This document shows positions 1-8,974 of a stretch of DNA of 30,826 nt, piece by piece. Where the stretch lies: contig JBCBIX010000023.1 in NCBI GenBank assembly GCA_038523965.1, positions 1 to 30,826 on the forward strand, written 5' to 3'. The notes under the pieces are model-generated. The model was not told the origin of the DNA, made no database searches, and saw nothing but the letters and a program-made list of their open reading frames with translations. This DNA is from JAJRXG01 sp038523965 (GTDB taxonomy: Bacteria; Bacteroidota; Bacteroidia; Chitinophagales; Saprospiraceae). Position 1 is the first letter of the stretch; each line of letters starts with the position of its first letter. Made by a program: the position numbers and the translations under genes.

Positions 1-62
1 CAGGAGATGTAATAACGGAAGTGACTAAAAGTATAGACTCACAGATGGGCCAATGAGGCACA

Positions 63-94
63 AAAAAAAGGGACTCAATTGAGTCCCTTTTTTT
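63..94 (-). terminator. Perfect palindromic terminator, 32 bp
   Basis: The two arms meet between positions 78 and 79. The GC core is GGGACTCAA/TTGAGTCCC, flanked by an A run at 63-69 and a T run at 88-94. All 32 positions pair. On the minus strand it follows the stop codon of the HTH/AT-hook gene by about 20 bases and ends in a T run, as an intrinsic terminator should. By symmetry it could also end a plus-strand transcript entering from the left. Confidence 0.85.
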
Positions 95-115
95 ATATCG
101 GCTAAGTAGTTTGAC

Positions 116-514
116 TTAGAGTCCCAACATAGCGTTGGCATAATCCAACTTCAACTTCTCGATTGCGCTTTCGTGCTCTTTAATTTTTGCCACAATAGCT
201 GCTGCTCCGCTTAATGGAGCTGTTCTTGTAGCCGGTCTTGCTGCTGCTACTTTCGGCTTGTTTTTGCTACCTGGCTTGCGACCTCTTTTCTTAGGTGCAG
301 GCTTTGGAGAGCTTGCTTTAGCAGCGGGAGCGGCTTTAGGTGCTGCAGATGCTGTTTTAGTTGCTCCACCTGGAAGACCGTACTTGTTCTTCCAATTGTA
401 GAAAGAACCAAGACTGAAACCGTGCTTCTTTGAAAGGTCAGTTGGTTTTGCGCCATTAGCCACTTCCTGAAGGATCGCTAAGACGTCTTTTTCAGATAAT
501 CTCTTTTTTGCCAT
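116..514 (-). CDS. Small HTH / AT-hook DNA-binding protein
   Basis: This 132-residue protein has three visible parts. Residues 5-46 form a helix-turn-helix like the N-terminal domain of IS3-type transposase OrfA proteins (SEKDVLAILQEV ... GFSLGSFYNWKNKYGL). Residues 50-90 are a low-complexity Ala/Pro/Lys linker ending in an AT-hook-like motif, RGRKPGSKNKPK (77-88). Residues 106-125 look like a short amphipathic coiled coil. The frame extends six codons upstream to a TTG, but the ATG at 514 gives the natural MAKKRL start. No transposase catalytic partner or terminal inverted repeat is nearby, and the gene has its own terminator, so it looks like a domesticated chromosomal DNA-binding protein, perhaps nucleoid-associated. 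The product is predicted as cytoplasmic. The function is inferred only from composition and motifs. Confidence 0.7.
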   Translation of the reverse strand: MAKKRLSEKDVLAILQEVANGAKPTDLSKKHGFSLGSFYNWKNKYGLPGGATKTASAAPKAAPAAKASSPKPAPKKRGRKPGSKNKPKVAAARPATRTAPLSGAAAIVAKIKEHESAIEKLKLDYANAMLGL

Positions 515-1168
515 TACTTTGATTTTGTGCAAAGTTGAATTAATGTTTTCAATTTTGGAAGTATTTGAACAGAAAGAGAATATTTTTCTGTCCTACTTCC
601 GACAGTAGAGAAATACAAACATTAGTCCAATTTGTTCTACGTCCCCCGATTTTATGGGCTTTTTTCTGAAATGTAGCTCATCACTCATCGCTTTGCACTT
701 ATCATTAGAATACCACAGAAGTGGTAGATTTAGAAATGAGGCTTTCTGGAATCGCAAATAGTTTTTGTAGACACCTGTATCATAAATCACTGATTAGCAA
801 TATGTTATAAGTCGTATCGGATTTTTTCAATCAGCTGACACTTCAGAGTTGGTGGTGTTTCGTTGACTAATCTTTCGCTTCTTGAAAGCTTTGCTTTGTA
901 TACGGGTAAGCAGCCCTTAATTGTATGCGAAATTGTTCATCTCTCCAGTCTATTTAGCGCAGTATGGTGACGGAAATTATTTTGTTAAAGGTTGGCTTTG
1001 AGTATCAGATCAGTCTTTGAACATCCATAAATCCTAATAAATGGCTCATTTGAGCAATGAATTGGACGCGATGTAGAGTCATATCATTGACGTTCTATTG
1101 ACTTATTTCTGATTAGGTAATGTCAGAATGATGTAGACCTTTGGAGTTTTGGTTCTTTTTTACACCTT
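515..1168. other. Long intergenic region, no gene recognised
   Basis: These 654 bases separate two divergent genes. An open frame at 593-790 (-) starts with GTG, encodes 65 residues of no recognisable family and has no convincing start context. I see no tRNA, repeat or strong hairpin. Promoters for both flanking genes must lie here, but I could not pick a convincing Bacteroidota -33/-7 pair. Confidence 0.5.
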
Positions 1169-3412
1169 ATGAAACGATCCTTATCTCTATTGGTAGTCTT
1201 GTTTTGGACGATTCGAGCTGTGATCTGTCAGGATGTTCAGGCTATTCATTTGCAAGATGAATATCAAGTACAGATTCAACGATCTACTTCTCCTATAGTC
1301 GTAGACGGAGTATTAGAAGAGGAGCATTGGAAGATTGCTGACCAGGCACATGATTTTTGGATGTCGGCACCAATAGATGGTCGGCATGTTGATCAAGATT
1401 TGCAGACGGAAGTAATGCTTACATACGATGATAACTATCTCTATGTGGCAGCTATCTGTCATGGTGCATCGCCTTACATTATGCCATCACTGAAGCGTGA
1501 TGCAGGTGTATTCTGGCGAGGAGATGTCTTTGCAATCGTAATAGATCCCGTCAATGAGCAGACAAATGCCTTTACCTTTGGAGTAAACACAGCTGGTGTC
1601 CAATTTGAGGCACTCGTATCTGGCCAGACGGGTAGACGTGGATCTGGAGGGACTTCGGGGATCAATGTGGCTTGGGATAATATTTGGATTAGTGAAGTCA
1701 CGACGTACAACGATTATTGGACTGCCGAGTTGGCCATTCCTTTTAAATCAATTCGATACACAGAAAAGGAAAAATGGGGGATCAACTTTATTCGTGGCCA
1801 TCCAGAGACAAATGCATTCCATACTTGGTCGCCGGTGCCAGTACAATTTAGAGGTGTAGACCTGGGATATACAGGTGCTCTTGTCTGGGATGAGATAGCA
1901 CCACAGTCCAAAAGTAATATTGCGGTGGTGCCCTATGTCCTGGGTTCTTCGTTCAAGGATTTTGAGGAGGGCACACCACCTGATAACAATCTACAACTGG
2001 GAGGAGATGCAAAGGTGGCTGTTACCTCTACGCTCAATTTAGACCTGACATTCAATCCTGACTTTTCGCAAGTGGATGTGGATGAACAAGTGACGAACTT
2101 GTCCACTGTAAACATTCGATTTCCAGAGCGACGTCTGTTCTTTTTAGAGAACAGTGATTTGTTCTCAGACTTTGGAATTCCTCCCATGCGACCGTTTTTT
2201 TCAAGACGTATCGGTCTGGATGATGATGGGAATGCCATTCCGATCATTTATGGAGCGAGGTTGAGTGGAAATATCAATAAAGATCTACGCATCGGTGTGA
2301 TGAACCTTCAGACCGAAGCTAAAGATGAATTTAAAGGCCAGAATTATACTTCAGTTGCTGTTCATCAGCAAGTCTTCGAGCGCTCTATCGTAAAAGGATA
2401 TTTGCACAATCGTCAGGCATTCGATCAAGGGAGCATTGCAGATGCAGATTATAATCGTAACGCAGGATTGGAGTTCTTGTATCGGAGTGAAGATGGAAGA
2501 TGGCAAGCATTCTCTGGATATGGAAAGTCTTTTAGTCCTGAGCTAAGCGGAGATGATTACTTCTACAATGTTGCGGTAGGATTTGACAACAGAGAGTTTG
2601 GTTTTTACACCAATGTTGCGGGAGTTGGTAATAATTATAGGGCGGACATGGGCTTTTTGCCTCGGTTTGCTCATCGTGATGCGCTAAGAGATACGACGGT
2701 GTTGATAGGATTCAACCACGGATTCACACGTGTCAATTACAATATCTACCCAGAGGATAATTCGGTGGTTAATTCTCATAATTTCTCGGTGCGGAATGTA
2801 CTGGACTACACCAGGGATGGATTTAACCTGATTCAGAATGTCACCACATTGCAGTATCGATTGAATCTGGCTAATTCGAGCTCGTTCAACATCTTCGGCA
2901 CCCATGAAGAGCAGGGGCTTTTGTTTCCTTTTGACTTTACCGATGAAGAACCGCTGCCGGCTGGTAAGTACGCTTTTAATTATTTCGGTATCGGCTACGA
3001 GTCTGATCGAAGGAGTCCTTTTGGTGTGAACGCCAGGGTAGAACGGGGCCAATTCTATAATGGTGATCGCATTGGGTACACCTTGGACCTTCGATATCGG
3101 GCACAACCGTGGGGTAACTTTAGCTTACGGTTCGTGCAGAACGACCTAAAGTTTCCAGATGAATTTGGTGAGATCCAATTGTTTCTGATCGGTCCTCGTG
3201 CTGAGATCAATTTTTCGCGACAATTGTTTTGGACGACCTTCTTGCAATACAACACACAACGCGAAAATTTTAATATCAATAGTCGAATACAGTGGCGCTA
3301 CAAGCCGATGTCCGATCTTTTTATCGTCTACTCGGATAATTATGCCACAGATATCTTCGGATCAAAGAATCGCGGCATTGTAGTTAAGTTGAATTATTGG
3401 TTGAATCTCTAA
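1169..3412 (+). CDS. DUF5916 outer-membrane protein with CBM9-like N-terminal domain
   Basis: The protein has 747 residues. A signal peptide covers about residues 1-20 (hydrophobic LSLLVVLFW). A carbohydrate-binding family 9-like beta-sandwich follows at about 30-225, with the typical opening SPIVVDGVLEEEHW and LTYDDNYLYVA. The DUF5916 region begins near residue 240 and carries FNPDFSQVDVDE (295 onward) and FPERRLFFLE (about 318 onward), the signature stretch of that family. The rest alternates short amphipathic strands and ends in an aromatic strand (KLNYWLNL), as outer-membrane beta-barrels do. Members of this family are widespread in Bacteroidota, and their substrate is not established. 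It stands alone, divergent from the HTH gene and convergent with the DUF4331 operon. The ATG at 1169 directly precedes the signal peptide. Family assignment is firm; transport or binding function is not known. Confidence 0.9.
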   Translation: MKRSLSLLVVLFWTIRAVICQDVQAIHLQDEYQVQIQRSTSPIVVDGVLEEEHWKIADQAHDFWMSAPIDGRHVDQDLQTEVMLTYDDNYLYVAAICHGASPYIMPSLKRDAGVFWRGDVFAIVIDPVNEQTNAFTFGVNTAGVQFEALVSGQTGRRGSGGTSGINVAWDNIWISEVTTYNDYWTAELAIPFKSIRYTEKEKWGINFIRGHPETNAFHTWSPVPVQFRGVDLGYTGALVWDEIAPQSKSNIAVVPYVLGSSFKDFEEGTPPDNNLQLGGDAKVAVTSTLNLDLTFNPDFSQVDVDEQVTNLSTVNIRFPERRLFFLENSDLFSDFGIPPMRPFFSRRIGLDDDGNAIPIIYGARLSGNINKDLRIGVMNLQTEAKDEFKGQNYTSVAVHQQVFERSIVKGYLHNRQAFDQGSIADADYNRNAGLEFLYRSEDGRWQAFSGYGKSFSPELSGDDYFYNVAVGFDNREFGFYTNVAGVGNNYRADMGFLPRFAHRDALRDTTVLIGFNHGFTRVNYNIYPEDNSVVNSHNFSVRNVLDYTRDGFNLIQNVTTLQYRLNLANSSSFNIFGTHEEQGLLFPFDFTDEEPLPAGKYAFNYFGIGYESDRRSPFGVNARVERGQFYNGDRIGYTLDLRYRAQPWGNFSLRFVQNDLKFPDEFGEIQLFLIGPRAEINFSRQLFWTTFLQYNTQRENFNINSRIQWRYKPMSDLFIVYSDNYATDIFGSKNRGIVVKLNYWLNL

Positions 3413-3451
3413 TCGGGATTCTCTCTAAACGTTTCGTCAGCTTTTTTCACC

Positions 3452-3483
3452 AAAAAAAAGGGCTTCCCATCAATGGAAAGCCC
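3452..3483 (-). terminator. Intrinsic terminator of the TPR/DUF4331 operon
   Basis: The stem arms are 3460-3469 and 3474-3483 (10 bp with one mismatch, loop TCAA). Read on the minus strand it is GGGCTTTCCA ... TGGGAAGCCC followed by a run of eight T. It lies about 55 bases past the stop of the T9SS-type DUF4331 gene and marks the end of that operon. Confidence 0.85.
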
Positions 3484-3538
3484 CGTTCACAAGGGAAAGT
3501 CAAATAACCAATATGTACTATCGGACTTTACTCATACA

Positions 3539-6500
3539 CTACTGTGCTGAGATTTTGACAAATGTTTCGCGTGCTCTGAGCTCGCCTTCTTGAGTGGTCA
3601 TCTGAACGAAATAGCTGCCCTCTGACAACTCAGATATGTTCACACGTTGGAGCAGTGATCCAGGTGCAATATTTTGTCTGGATATCAACTGGCCTTTTGT
3701 ATCAATTATCTGTAGCTCTGATGCGGTCTCGCCAGCTTCGAAGGCCACATTGATAATCTCAGTTGCTGGGTTGGGATATACATTCATGAATTCGGTGATC
3801 TCGATCGCGTTGGCCAAGACTTCGATGTCATCGGCACTTAGTTTTGTGTTGTTAGCGAGAGACTTAGTGTCGCCGATCTCAAATGTTTCGCTGAACGGTG
3901 ATATACTTCCATCGGCACATACTGTAGCGACAGAAACCACTAACCTTCGATTACGAGGGATACCAATGAAGATTCTCCTTCCACGGACTGGAATGTCAAA
4001 ACTGACGCTTGGTCGATCGGCGAGTGAGATGCGTAAGATGAAGTTGCGAGCACCACTGACAGGACTCCATCTCATCGAGAAGCGGCGAGAATTAATCTCT
4101 TGTACGGAAACGTTCGTTGGCGTTTGGCAGCCAGTTGGGTTACAGATCTCTGCATCCTCTCGGGTGACAACGATCGGGTTCGATAGATCAAAGCATCCCA
4201 TCAGCTCATTGATATTCCCGCCTATGACTGGGATCATTACATCTGCGTTGTGGCTGATATGGTAGATGTTACATATACCTGGTCCAGCACCTTCGAGATC
4301 AAATGGAGGTGCCATCGGGAGGCCCAAAATCTCACCGGTAGCAGCATCTGTGATGATCCAACTCATTTCTTCTCCCATGGCTCCAGATACGACAACATCT
4401 ATGGGATCAGGGTTGCCATCTCCAGCACAGATTGTTTCCTCTGTACCACCATTGCTGAGGATCATACCACCCTCGGCCTCACAGTCGGGAGCAATGAAAT
4501 TGTCTTTTGTAAAGAAGATCGCTGAAGCTCCAGCGAAGAGCTCATTATAAAATGGTGCATCACTACCGCTCGAAGTCGGAGTCTCAAATCCAAGGACTCG
4601 TCCTCCTCCATTAGCTCGTTCTGCGATATAGATCCGACCACTTGTTGGATCGTAGGCGATATCGACAGGATTTCCCAGATCTGTTCCATCTCCGGCGACA
4701 CGGACTTGTTCTGACAAGGAGACGACGCCGTCCGCGGCCGCATCCATCCAGGCACTGATCACAGAGAATGCGCCATCATCATCAACCATACCACTGCCTA
4801 CATCGGTGAGTACCATGATATCTGAGACAGCGTCGTACGTGATACCATGGGTGCGGACGATACCTTCGATCTGAATGATTCGGTCGGCCTCAAGGATACC
4901 AGCTGGGCGATTCAAGAAATCGTCATACACAGCTAATTCATCAGAGTTGTCGACGATCGCAAATAGACGTTCGCCATCCAGGTGGATACCCCAGAGGTTA
5001 ATGTCTACATCGTAAGTCTTATTGAGTGTGATAGATGTCGCAGATGCGTCATAGACGATCAGACGATTACCGCCATTTGTATCATTCGCATCCTGGGTTA
5101 CGATGAGCTTCCCATTCGCAAATGCGATCTCTCGTCCATTTGTAAAGTCACTGCTCGAAGTTGCTGTCAGGATTGGATTAGTACTCACATTGCTATATGC
5201 GTTAACGACGTTATCGCTGCGATTCAGTTGGTATAGCACATCGGTTGAGGCTTCATAATGGATACCATCTGCATCCATGGCCTCTGAGGTGATGGTGCTC
5301 ATGCTAATCATGCCTGATGCATCGATATCGTAGACGCCGATCTCGCCTGAATTGTTAGAAGAGACATAGAACTGTCCCTGAGTATCTCCTGCACCTTCGA
5401 CGATCACGCCGCTACAATCACCAGTACCACTCGCGGGCATGGCGACATAGGGGAATGATGATAGGAATGGTCTATCATTCTCTTCTACACCTGTTGTGTA
5501 GGTAAGGACATTGAGAAGTTGCTCGGTAACTGGACTTTCGGATGTCGCGGGATCAAAATCATCATACCACAGTCCAACGGCTGCCAGAACAGCACCGGCT
5601 ACCGCTTGTAGTTCGATTCGCGTCACATCATCTTCAAGTCGGCGACCATTCGGAAAGCCGTCCATATTAGGGATGAACTCGAGATCGGGAGAAGTATTAA
5701 ATGGGGCTACGGTCAGACCAATCGCTGCAGCTTGGATCAATCCGAGCGAACTGAAGTTGGCGTCGTCCCGTGGTGTCACGGGCACGGCCATGTTAAGCCG
5801 CAGCATATCGCCCCCATTTGGCAAGAAGTTGTTGACAAATGGCTTACCTGCCGCAAGTGGATTGCCTTCTTTTCCCGTAGCCAGTTGGTACGGTATCACA
5901 TTGGGTACTCCTGTATGAAAGGCGGGCCATAGGTCCACGGATCTTGGTTTTCCTGCTTCTGGCAATAGTAAAGTGCCAAAGACTGCATCATCCAAGGCCG
6001 TACCCGCGACTGCCTCGGAACCTTTCAATCCAAAGAGACCATCGGCACCGTTAGAGAAGTCAAAAGCGCCTAACGAATTGGTTTGAATGCGAAGTGGGGC
6101 GAATGCTGGAACGGCACCGCCAAAGAGATCATCATCCATGTATAGCGCAAGCTCAGGATTGAAAAAATACTCGTCCAGCCGTGTATCTGCTAATTCATCG
6201 TACGGCGTGATGCTGTTCCAATAATCCTTGTCACCGATGGCGATTACTGCCTCATTTGTAAGGGGCATACCAAGGCGAGATACTTGTACCCAATCACCGC
6301 TATAGGTTGGCTCACCGTCAGTCCGAAGAGTCCGAATAGCAGGTCGACTTGCCGACGCCCAGACACCGATGACATAGTCTGAATCCAGGATCGATGTTGG
6401 TTCTGTAGGAGCACCTTCCTTCAGCAATGTTGAGATAGGTACTTGGATCGCGAGCGTATGTACATTGAAGCATTTAAGGCCATCGACAGGTTTCCCAGTC

Positions 6501-7138
6501 TGGCGAGGAGCGTCCCCGAGGTCAAAGATGCCACCCAGATCAACAAAAAATGGATCGTCAGATGGCCCAGCAAACACTCGCTCCCCTGTTGATGCTGTGG
6601 TGATCGCTCCCTCAAAAAGAGACTTGTAATCCGTATCAAGACCTGCTGCTCCAGAAATGGAGCGTGTACCTATGTTGTTAGGTGGTACGAGTCCATCTGT
6701 GATGATCGTCTCAAAGGATGCTCCACCATCGATACTTCGTTCGAGTGTATAGAGTGCTTTTTGGTTTTGTAATCCAAGCCGGATATTAAAAAACGTGGAG
6801 GGATCCTCATTTACAATGTCGAAGGTGAATCTGTAAATGATCTCATCCCCAGGAGCTCCTGCGTCATTATCGACATGGATCTCATACCTGATGTTCTCAC
6901 CGAAATTGTAATAGTTCGGACCAGCTTGTGGAAGTTGCAACGGGATGTAAGTAGCAATCAGTGTGACCGTAGAGGGGTCGTCTGGACTGCGAAAAGCGTA
7001 GACATCCACATTATCTGCAAGTGGATCATCTGCGATCAGCGGTGCCTCGCGATGGCTCGACGCCATCAATGCACTCGCTGATATCCAAAGGGTCACCAGA
7101 AGTAGGCCCAAGGATTTATATATAAATGGAGTTTTCAT
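3539..7138 (-). CDS. Secreted DUF4331 protein with propeller-like region, FN3 and T9SS sorting domain
   Basis: This is a 1199-residue exoprotein. The signal peptide covers about residues 1-26. DUF4331 spans about 27-568, starting with the hallmark SSHREAPLIADDPLADN. Residues 580-885 hold repeated VYD/YIAERANGG-type strands, most like a beta-propeller (FYVSSNNSGEIGVYD, RIYIAERANGGGRVLGF). At about 890-1000 lies a domain with ICAGDG, PDPIDV, GPGICNIYHISH and CFDLSNPIVV, a pattern I recall from Saprospiraceae exoproteins. A fibronectin type III domain follows at about 1003-1095. Residues 1118-1199 are a type A T9SS C-terminal domain (MNVYPNPATEIINV ... EGSYFVQMTT). It should cross the outer membrane by T9SS and be anchored or released at the surface. 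It is the last gene of the operon, 22 bases after its paralogue. The function of DUF4331 is unknown. Confidence 0.93.
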   Translation of the reverse strand: MKTPFIYKSLGLLLVTLWISASALMASSHREAPLIADDPLADNVDVYAFRSPDDPSTVTLIATYIPLQLPQAGPNYYNFGENIRYEIHVDNDAGAPGDEIIYRFTFDIVNEDPSTFFNIRLGLQNQKALYTLERSIDGGASFETIITDGLVPPNNIGTRSISGAAGLDTDYKSLFEGAITTASTGERVFAGPSDDPFFVDLGGIFDLGDAPRQTGKPVDGLKCFNVHTLAIQVPISTLLKEGAPTEPTSILDSDYVIGVWASASRPAIRTLRTDGEPTYSGDWVQVSRLGMPLTNEAVIAIGDKDYWNSITPYDELADTRLDEYFFNPELALYMDDDLFGGAVPAFAPLRIQTNSLGAFDFSNGADGLFGLKGSEAVAGTALDDAVFGTLLLPEAGKPRSVDLWPAFHTGVPNVIPYQLATGKEGNPLAAGKPFVNNFLPNGGDMLRLNMAVPVTPRDDANFSSLGLIQAAAIGLTVAPFNTSPDLEFIPNMDGFPNGRRLEDDVTRIELQAVAGAVLAAVGLWYDDFDPATSESPVTEQLLNVLTYTTGVEENDRPFLSSFPYVAMPASGTGDCSGVIVEGAGDTQGQFYVSSNNSGEIGVYDIDASGMISMSTITSEAMDADGIHYEASTDVLYQLNRSDNVVNAYSNVSTNPILTATSSSDFTNGREIAFANGKLIVTQDANDTNGGNRLIVYDASATSITLNKTYDVDINLWGIHLDGERLFAIVDNSDELAVYDDFLNRPAGILEADRIIQIEGIVRTHGITYDAVSDIMVLTDVGSGMVDDDGAFSVISAWMDAAADGVVSLSEQVRVAGDGTDLGNPVDIAYDPTSGRIYIAERANGGGRVLGFETPTSSGSDAPFYNELFAGASAIFFTKDNFIAPDCEAEGGMILSNGGTEETICAGDGNPDPIDVVVSGAMGEEMSWIITDAATGEILGLPMAPPFDLEGAGPGICNIYHISHNADVMIPVIGGNINELMGCFDLSNPIVVTREDAEICNPTGCQTPTNVSVQEINSRRFSMRWSPVSGARNFILRISLADRPSVSFDIPVRGRRIFIGIPRNRRLVVSVATVCADGSISPFSETFEIGDTKSLANNTKLSADDIEVLANAIEITEFMNVYPNPATEIINVAFEAGETASELQIIDTKGQLISRQNIAPGSLLQRVNISELSEGSYFVQMTTQEGELRARETFVKISAQ

Positions 7139-7160
7139 GTGTTGTAGATTATAAGTTTGA

Positions 7161-8909
7161 TTATTGGTTCACCTCAGTGCCGCTCCATGGAGTAGCGACA
7201 TATGGGAATGAACTTTTGAAGAGTTTGTCATTAGCATCCACGCCAGTTCTGTAAGTGAGAACTCCAAGAAGGTCATCTGTTACTGGGCTTGGAGATGTGG
7301 CTGGATCGTAGTCATCGTACCATAGCCCAACCGCAGCGAGGACCACGCCTGCCACTGCTTGTAATTCGATCACGGTAACATCGTCTTCGAGTCTTCGTCC
7401 GTTAGGGAAACCATCCATGTTCGGGATGAACTCGAGATCCGCAGTTGTATTAAATGGAGCTACTGTGAGACCAATCGCTGCTGCCTGGATCAATCCGAGT
7501 GGGCTGAAGTTGGCATCATCACGAGGTGTTGGTGGTACGGCCATGTTGAGACGCAGCATATCTCCACCATTTGGCAGGAAGTTATTGACAAAAGGCTTAC
7601 CCGCCGCGAGTGGGTCCCCCTCCTTGCCTGTCGCTAATTGATATGGGATAACATTAGGCACACCAGTGTGAAATGCTGGCCAGAGATCCACCGAACGTGG
7701 TTTGCCCGGAGCTGGTAGAAGAAGTGTTCCGAATACAGCATCATCGAGGGCAGTCCCCGCCACTGCTTCTGAACCTTTCAATCCGAATAACCCATCTGCA
7801 CCATTGGAAAAATCAAAAGCACCCAACGAATTGGTTTGGACACGTAGAAGAGCAAATGCTGGCACAGCACTCCCAAAGAGATCATCATCCATGTATAGGG
7901 CTAATTCTGGATTGTAGAAATACTCATCAAGGGTTGTTTCACTGATCTCATCATAAGGGCTTATGCGATTCCAGAAGTCTTTATCTCCAATTGGAATTAC
8001 GGCTTCATTAGTTAGTGGCATCCCAATACGTGAGACTTGGATCCAATCACCTTCATATGTTCGATCCTCGGCGGTGCGTAAAGTTTCGATGGCAGGGCGG
8101 CTTGCTGAGGCCCAAACACCGATGACGTAGTCGGCATCGAGGATTGATGTCGGTTCTACAGGGGCTCCTTGTTTGAGTAGGGTAGTGATCGGTACTTGGA
8201 TAGCGATGCTGTGGACATTGTATTGGCCGAGTGCATCTCTTGGCCTGCTATCTTGTCTGGGAAGATCACCTAAGTCAAATACTGCACCCAGATCAACATA
8301 AAATGGATCGTCGGCAGGTCCTGCAAAAACACGTTCACCAGTTGTAGTCGTGATGATGGATGATGTGATAAGATCCTCATATGTCGTATTCAGTCCGGCA
8401 GCTCCTTCGATGGATCGTTGTCCTATGTTATTCGGTGGTACAGGACCGTTCTCCACAATTACTTGGTAGGACGCGCCACCATCGATACTTCGTTCTAAGG
8501 TGTAGGTTGCTTTGATATTTTGCATACCTAAACGGATGTTGAAGAATGTCGTTGGATCTTCATTCTCACGGTTAAATGTGAATCGATATACGATCTCATC
8601 TCCTGGTACCGAAGCGTCGTTGTCGACATGTATCTCGTACCTAATATTTTCGCCAAAAGTGTAATAGTTGGGCCCGCCATAAGGGAGCTGGGCCGGTATA
8701 TAGTTGGCGATGATTGTAATTGTAGATGGGTCATCTGGACTGCGAAAAGCGTACAGATCTGTGTTGTCAGCTAACGGATCGTTAGCGATCAGGGGTGCCT
8801 CTCTATGGCTGGAGGCGGTGACAGTGAGAGATTGTAATACCAGGCCTAAGAGTAGGACGAATGGTATAGACATACCTCTACCAGCACCATGAAAAGTAAT
8901 TTTTTTCAT
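7161..8909 (-). CDS. DUF4331 domain protein, single-domain paralogue
   Basis: The protein has 582 residues: a signal peptide (about 1-33, preceded by a Lys/Arg-containing n-region) and then one complete DUF4331 domain to the C-terminus. It aligns end to end with the first 568 residues of the downstream neighbour. Long stretches are nearly identical, such as FDFSNGADGLFGLKGSEAVA, WPAFHTGVPNVIPYQLATGK and LPNGGDMLRLNMAV. It has no propeller, FN3 or T9SS sorting domain, so it should stay in the periplasm unless carried by a partner. The two genes differ at many synonymous positions, so the duplication is not recent. It is the middle gene of the TPR-DUF4331-DUF4331 operon, 65 bases after the TPR gene. 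The ATG at 8909 was chosen; an internal ATG at codon 13 would give a shorter signal peptide. Confidence 0.92.
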   Translation of the reverse strand: MKKITFHGAGRGMSIPFVLLLGLVLQSLTVTASSHREAPLIANDPLADNTDLYAFRSPDDPSTITIIANYIPAQLPYGGPNYYTFGENIRYEIHVDNDASVPGDEIVYRFTFNRENEDPTTFFNIRLGMQNIKATYTLERSIDGGASYQVIVENGPVPPNNIGQRSIEGAAGLNTTYEDLITSSIITTTTGERVFAGPADDPFYVDLGAVFDLGDLPRQDSRPRDALGQYNVHSIAIQVPITTLLKQGAPVEPTSILDADYVIGVWASASRPAIETLRTAEDRTYEGDWIQVSRIGMPLTNEAVIPIGDKDFWNRISPYDEISETTLDEYFYNPELALYMDDDLFGSAVPAFALLRVQTNSLGAFDFSNGADGLFGLKGSEAVAGTALDDAVFGTLLLPAPGKPRSVDLWPAFHTGVPNVIPYQLATGKEGDPLAAGKPFVNNFLPNGGDMLRLNMAVPPTPRDDANFSPLGLIQAAAIGLTVAPFNTTADLEFIPNMDGFPNGRRLEDDVTVIELQAVAGVVLAAVGLWYDDYDPATSPSPVTDDLLGVLTYRTGVDANDKLFKSSFPYVATPWSGTEVNQ

Positions 8910-8974
8910 AGGTTAATTATTTCCTGAGTTTTAGATGCTAACCCAGGTTAGATTAGAAAAAGGATTTTAGTATT

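Noticed and set aside
116..532. HTH/AT-hook protein as an IS3-type transposase fragment
   Set aside because: No DDE catalytic frame, inverted repeats or target duplication are seen, and the gene has a complete C-terminus and its own terminator. The TTG at 532 was also rejected as the start in favour of the ATG at 514.
593..790. 65-codon open frame on the minus strand in the left intergenic region
   Set aside because: It has a GTG start, no recognisable domain and no convincing start context; chance ORFs of this length are common.
7138..7161. The two DUF4331 genes as one gene broken by a frameshift
   Set aside because: Each has its own signal peptide and a full domain, and the sequences align to each other rather than following on; this is a tandem duplication.
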